A DNA stretch of 14,980 nt from Candidatus Ryanbacteria bacterium. GTDB taxonomy: Bacteria; Patescibacteriota; Minisyncoccia; Ryanbacterales; GWA2-47-10b. Below, one piece after another: positions 12,925-14,980 of this stretch. The notes under the pieces were generated by a model that saw only the letters and a program-made list of their open reading frames with translations, was not told where the DNA came from and did no database searches. The number at the start of each line of letters is the position of its first letter. Within the stretch, counting starts at the first letter, position 1. A program made the translations under genes and the position numbers. The stretch spans positions 1 to 14,980 of the forward strand of contig CALRCC010000010.1 of assembly GCA_943354465.1 (NCBI GenBank), read 5' to 3'.

Positions 12925-14193
12925 ATGCTTCTCTCGATGCGTGTGGGTTTCTTTCTTGCCATGCGACAGCTCAGACGCTCGGGCAAGGGGACTACCATAC
13001 TCATCACTTTTATTATGATTTTAACCTTTCTCAACCTCGTGGTTGTCTCTGGGTTGTTGGTAGGTCTTATCTCGGGTTCATTTAAACAATTTCGCGAAGC
13101 ATATTCGGGCGAAGTGCTGATCACGTCAGCTGACGGGCGTGATTATATAGAGAACTCTCCGGCACTTATCGCGTTTCTCGAAAGTCACCCGAAGGTAAGC
13201 GCGATCTCCCCGCGTTATTCAGTAGGTGTTCAGATGCTTGGTACGCTTACTGATCTGCCCGAGAAAAATGAAAAGCCAAATCGTATCGGTATCACGCTTA
13301 CCGGTATTGATCCTGGCCGAGAAGAGATTGTCACGGGTTTCTCGCGGTTTCTTAAATACGGCGAACCTCTCGAAGAGGGCGATGATGGATATGTGTTGCT
13401 CGGCGCCAATATGATAAAAAAATATTCATCATTTGCCGATGCAAATATCCCCGGTCTGTCACCTCTTGAAGACGTTGATATTGGCAATCGTGTGCGCGTG
13501 AGTTTCTCGCGTTCGGGCGGAGGGGTGGTGAGTAAAGAATTTATTATCAAAGGCATTGTAAAGAGTAAAGTAGATGAGATCTCAACGCGTGCTTTTATTA
13601 CGGATCGCGAGCTTAAAAAACTTTTGCCGGTAAATAAAGAACAGGTGCAGGCAATTGCCGTTAAAACCGATTATGCATATGCCGCTACATTGGTAGCGGA
13701 GACAAAAGAATTTATGGTGGGACACGCGGCACGCATCCAGACGACCGATGAGGCGGTACCTTCGTTTTTGCGGGATATTGAGACAACCTTTCGTATCTTG
13801 GGTAATGCGCTCTCATCAGTCGCGCTTATCGTAGCGTCTATCACCGTGTTTATCGTTATTTTTATCAACGCGGTTACCAAACGAAAGTTTATCGGCATAA
13901 TGAAGGGTATCGGCATTAGTCCACAGGCGATTCAATTCTCGTATATCTTCCAAGCGCTCTTTTATGGGGTGGTGGGGTCAGCCATCGGGGTTGTTCTTAC
14001 CTTCGCTCTATTGAAACCGTATTTCGATGTGCACCCCATCGATTTCCCGTTCTCTGACGGTATTTTGGTAGCGACGGCAGAGGGTGCCGCTATTCGCATC
14101 GCTATTTTGCTCGCTGTCACCCTGATCGCAGGTTTTATTCCGGCAAAACTTATCGTTAGTAAAAATACACTTGATTCTATCTTGGGTAGATAA
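12925..14193 (+). CDS. MacB/FtsX-type ABC transporter permease
   Basis: 422 residues. Helix 1 (about 23-50) is followed by a large extracytoplasmic domain (about 51-285, MacB-PCD type, with ISPRYSVGVQ and VRVSFSRSGGGVVSKEFIIKGIV). The three C-terminal helices of the FtsX module (about 290-312, 333-358, 388-408) include the coupling segment AVTKRKFIGIMKGIGISPQAIQ, typical of MacB/LolC permeases. The ATPase is a separate gene, unlike E. coli MacB where it is fused. Such permeases do not carry substrate through the membrane like classic importers but transmit mechanical force. The start lies one base after the adaptor stop and the ATPase gene begins 3 bases after this one ends. Confidence 0.9.
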   Translation: MLLSMRVGFFLAMRQLRRSGKGTTILITFIMILTFLNLVVVSGLLVGLISGSFKQFREAYSGEVLITSADGRDYIENSPALIAFLESHPKVSAISPRYSVGVQMLGTLTDLPEKNEKPNRIGITLTGIDPGREEIVTGFSRFLKYGEPLEEGDDGYVLLGANMIKKYSSFADANIPGLSPLEDVDIGNRVRVSFSRSGGGVVSKEFIIKGIVKSKVDEISTRAFITDRELKKLLPVNKEQVQAIAVKTDYAYAATLVAETKEFMVGHAARIQTTDEAVPSFLRDIETTFRILGNALSSVALIVASITVFIVIFINAVTKRKFIGIMKGIGISPQAIQFSYIFQALFYGVVGSAIGVVLTFALLKPYFDVHPIDFPFSDGILVATAEGAAIRIAILLAVTLIAGFIPAKLIVSKNTLDSILGR

Positions 14194-14196
14194 TAT

Positions 14197-14886
14197 ATGA
14201 TCAAAACAGAAAAATTGGTGAAAACATATGGATCGGGAGAGCTTGAGCTTGTCGTACTCAAAAGCCTTACTTTTGAAGTAAAGTCTGGAGAGTTTGTAGC
14301 GATCATCGGGCCATCTGGTTCGGGTAAATCAACGCTCCTCTATCAGCTGTCGCTTCTCGATGAGCCGACTTCAGGAGAGGTGATCCTTGATGGTGTTCAT
14401 ACAAGCAAGCTTTCATCGCAGGAAAAAACTAATATACGACTGAATAAACTCGGATATGTATTTCAAGATTATGCGCTCTTGCCCGAACTAACCGCCATCG
14501 AAAATGTTGCGTTGCCGATTATTATGCAGGGGCACACTATGCAAGAGTCGTATGCAAAAGCATCACTCGCCCTCGAACGCATCGGTATGATTGATAAAAA
14601 ACACAATCTGCCAAGTCAGCTTTCGGGTGGTCAACAGCAGCGGGTGAGTGTCGCACGAGCGATTGCGCACGATGCACAAATTTTATTTGCTGATGAGCCT
14701 ACAGCAAACCTTGACTCTACTAACGGTTTGCGTGTGATGGAGGCATTTTGCGACCTTCATGAGAAGAGTAAGCAGACGATTATTATGGTGACTCACGAGC
14801 CTGAATACGCCGCTTTTGCTGGCCGTGTCATTACTCTCGTCGATGGTAAAATAGTTGCGGACGAGCTTAAAAGGCCTGTGAAATAA
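14197..14886 (+). CDS. MacB/LolD-type ABC transporter ATPase
   Basis: 229 residues, a complete nucleotide-binding domain. Walker A is GPSGSGKST (38-46), the Q-loop is VFQDY (Q90), the signature is LSGGQQQRV (142-150), Walker B is ILFADE (162-167, catalytic Glu167), the D-loop is ANLDS and the switch is His200 (MVTHE). Length and the 'LSLLDEPTSGEV' segment after Walker A fit the LolD/MacB/YknY group that pairs with FtsX-type permeases. ATP hydrolysis here would drive the adaptor-permease pair encoded upstream. It is the last gene of the run; no clear terminator follows. Confidence 0.94.
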   Translation: MIKTEKLVKTYGSGELELVVLKSLTFEVKSGEFVAIIGPSGSGKSTLLYQLSLLDEPTSGEVILDGVHTSKLSSQEKTNIRLNKLGYVFQDYALLPELTAIENVALPIIMQGHTMQESYAKASLALERIGMIDKKHNLPSQLSGGQQQRVSVARAIAHDAQILFADEPTANLDSTNGLRVMEAFCDLHEKSKQTIIMVTHEPEYAAFAGRVITLVDGKIVADELKRPVK

Positions 14887-14927
14887 AGGTTTTTATAAGA
14901 GTGACTTTCTTTTTAGGTATACCGTTA

Positions 14928-14933
14928 TATACT
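14928..14933 (+). promoter_or_regulatory. Possible -10 box for the gene at the right edge
   Basis: TATACT lies about 29 bases before ATG 14962 in a very AT-rich gap. No good -35 is found at the expected distance. Confidence 0.3.
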
Positions 14934-14961
14934 ATATACATACAAGAATAAGCATGTTTTT

Positions 14962-14980
14962 ATGAACGAAACCGTACAAC
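14962..14980 (+). CDS. Start of a further gene, cut by the window edge
   Basis: ATG 14962 opens MNETVQ and runs off the window. There is an AT-rich gap of 75 bases after the ATPase gene but no ribosome site. Nothing can be said about its product. Confidence 0.4.

Overview
The window looks like a stretch of chromosome from a small-genome bacterium, most likely of the Patescibacteria/CPR (Parcubacteria-like) group. This is inferred from: an HtrA-type protease that lacks a secretion signal, a small secreted 3D-domain protein, a separate-subunit adaptor/permease/ATPase efflux set, many small membrane proteins, and three tRNAs whose 3' CCA is not encoded. TAG, TAA and TGA all end intact genes, so the standard bacterial code is in use. 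Base composition is uneven: roughly 850-1560 is very AT-rich, while the cupin/methyltransferase pair is visibly GC-richer. That suggests a mosaic of resident and acquired genes.

Left part (1-3480). The C-terminal half of a TrpD-like phosphoribosyltransferase ends at a strong terminator. It is followed by the remains of a low-molecular-weight protein tyrosine phosphatase gene and a HAD hydrolase gene interrupted by a frameshift. An intact BtpA-family TIM-barrel gene follows. An oppositely oriented AstE/aspartoacylase-type metal hydrolase has its own terminator.

Middle part (3485-7190). A gene-poor stretch of about 430 bases leads into a three-gene membrane/envelope cluster: a small signal-peptide membrane protein, an RDD protein and a Spo0M/arrestin-like protein. 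tRNA-His and a one-TM small protein follow. Next is an isolated short transcription unit with a near-consensus promoter, a nested stem structure, an intrinsic terminator and no convincing ORF. I read it as a small structured RNA. It is followed by a secreted 3D-domain protein with its own promoter and terminator, and by endonuclease III on the opposite strand.

Right part (7236-14980). A glutaredoxin and a VIT/CCC1 metal transporter form a one-base-overlapping pair whose promoter implies an almost leaderless mRNA. They converge with an HtrA-like protease. tRNA-Arg(CCT) and tRNA-Ala(GGC) lie back to back. Immediately after the tRNAs come a cupin gene broken by one in-frame amber codon and a SAM methyltransferase, both of a kind more typical of larger-genome bacteria. 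A four-gene run follows (small 4-TM protein, HlyD/MacA-like adaptor, FtsX/MacB-like permease, MacB/LolD-like ATPase) that should form one tripartite-style ABC transport unit. The first codons of another gene lie at the right edge.

The items most worth following up are the structured RNA unit at 5681-5826, the three broken genes (phosphatase, HAD, cupin), and the small membrane protein that overlaps the efflux adaptor gene.
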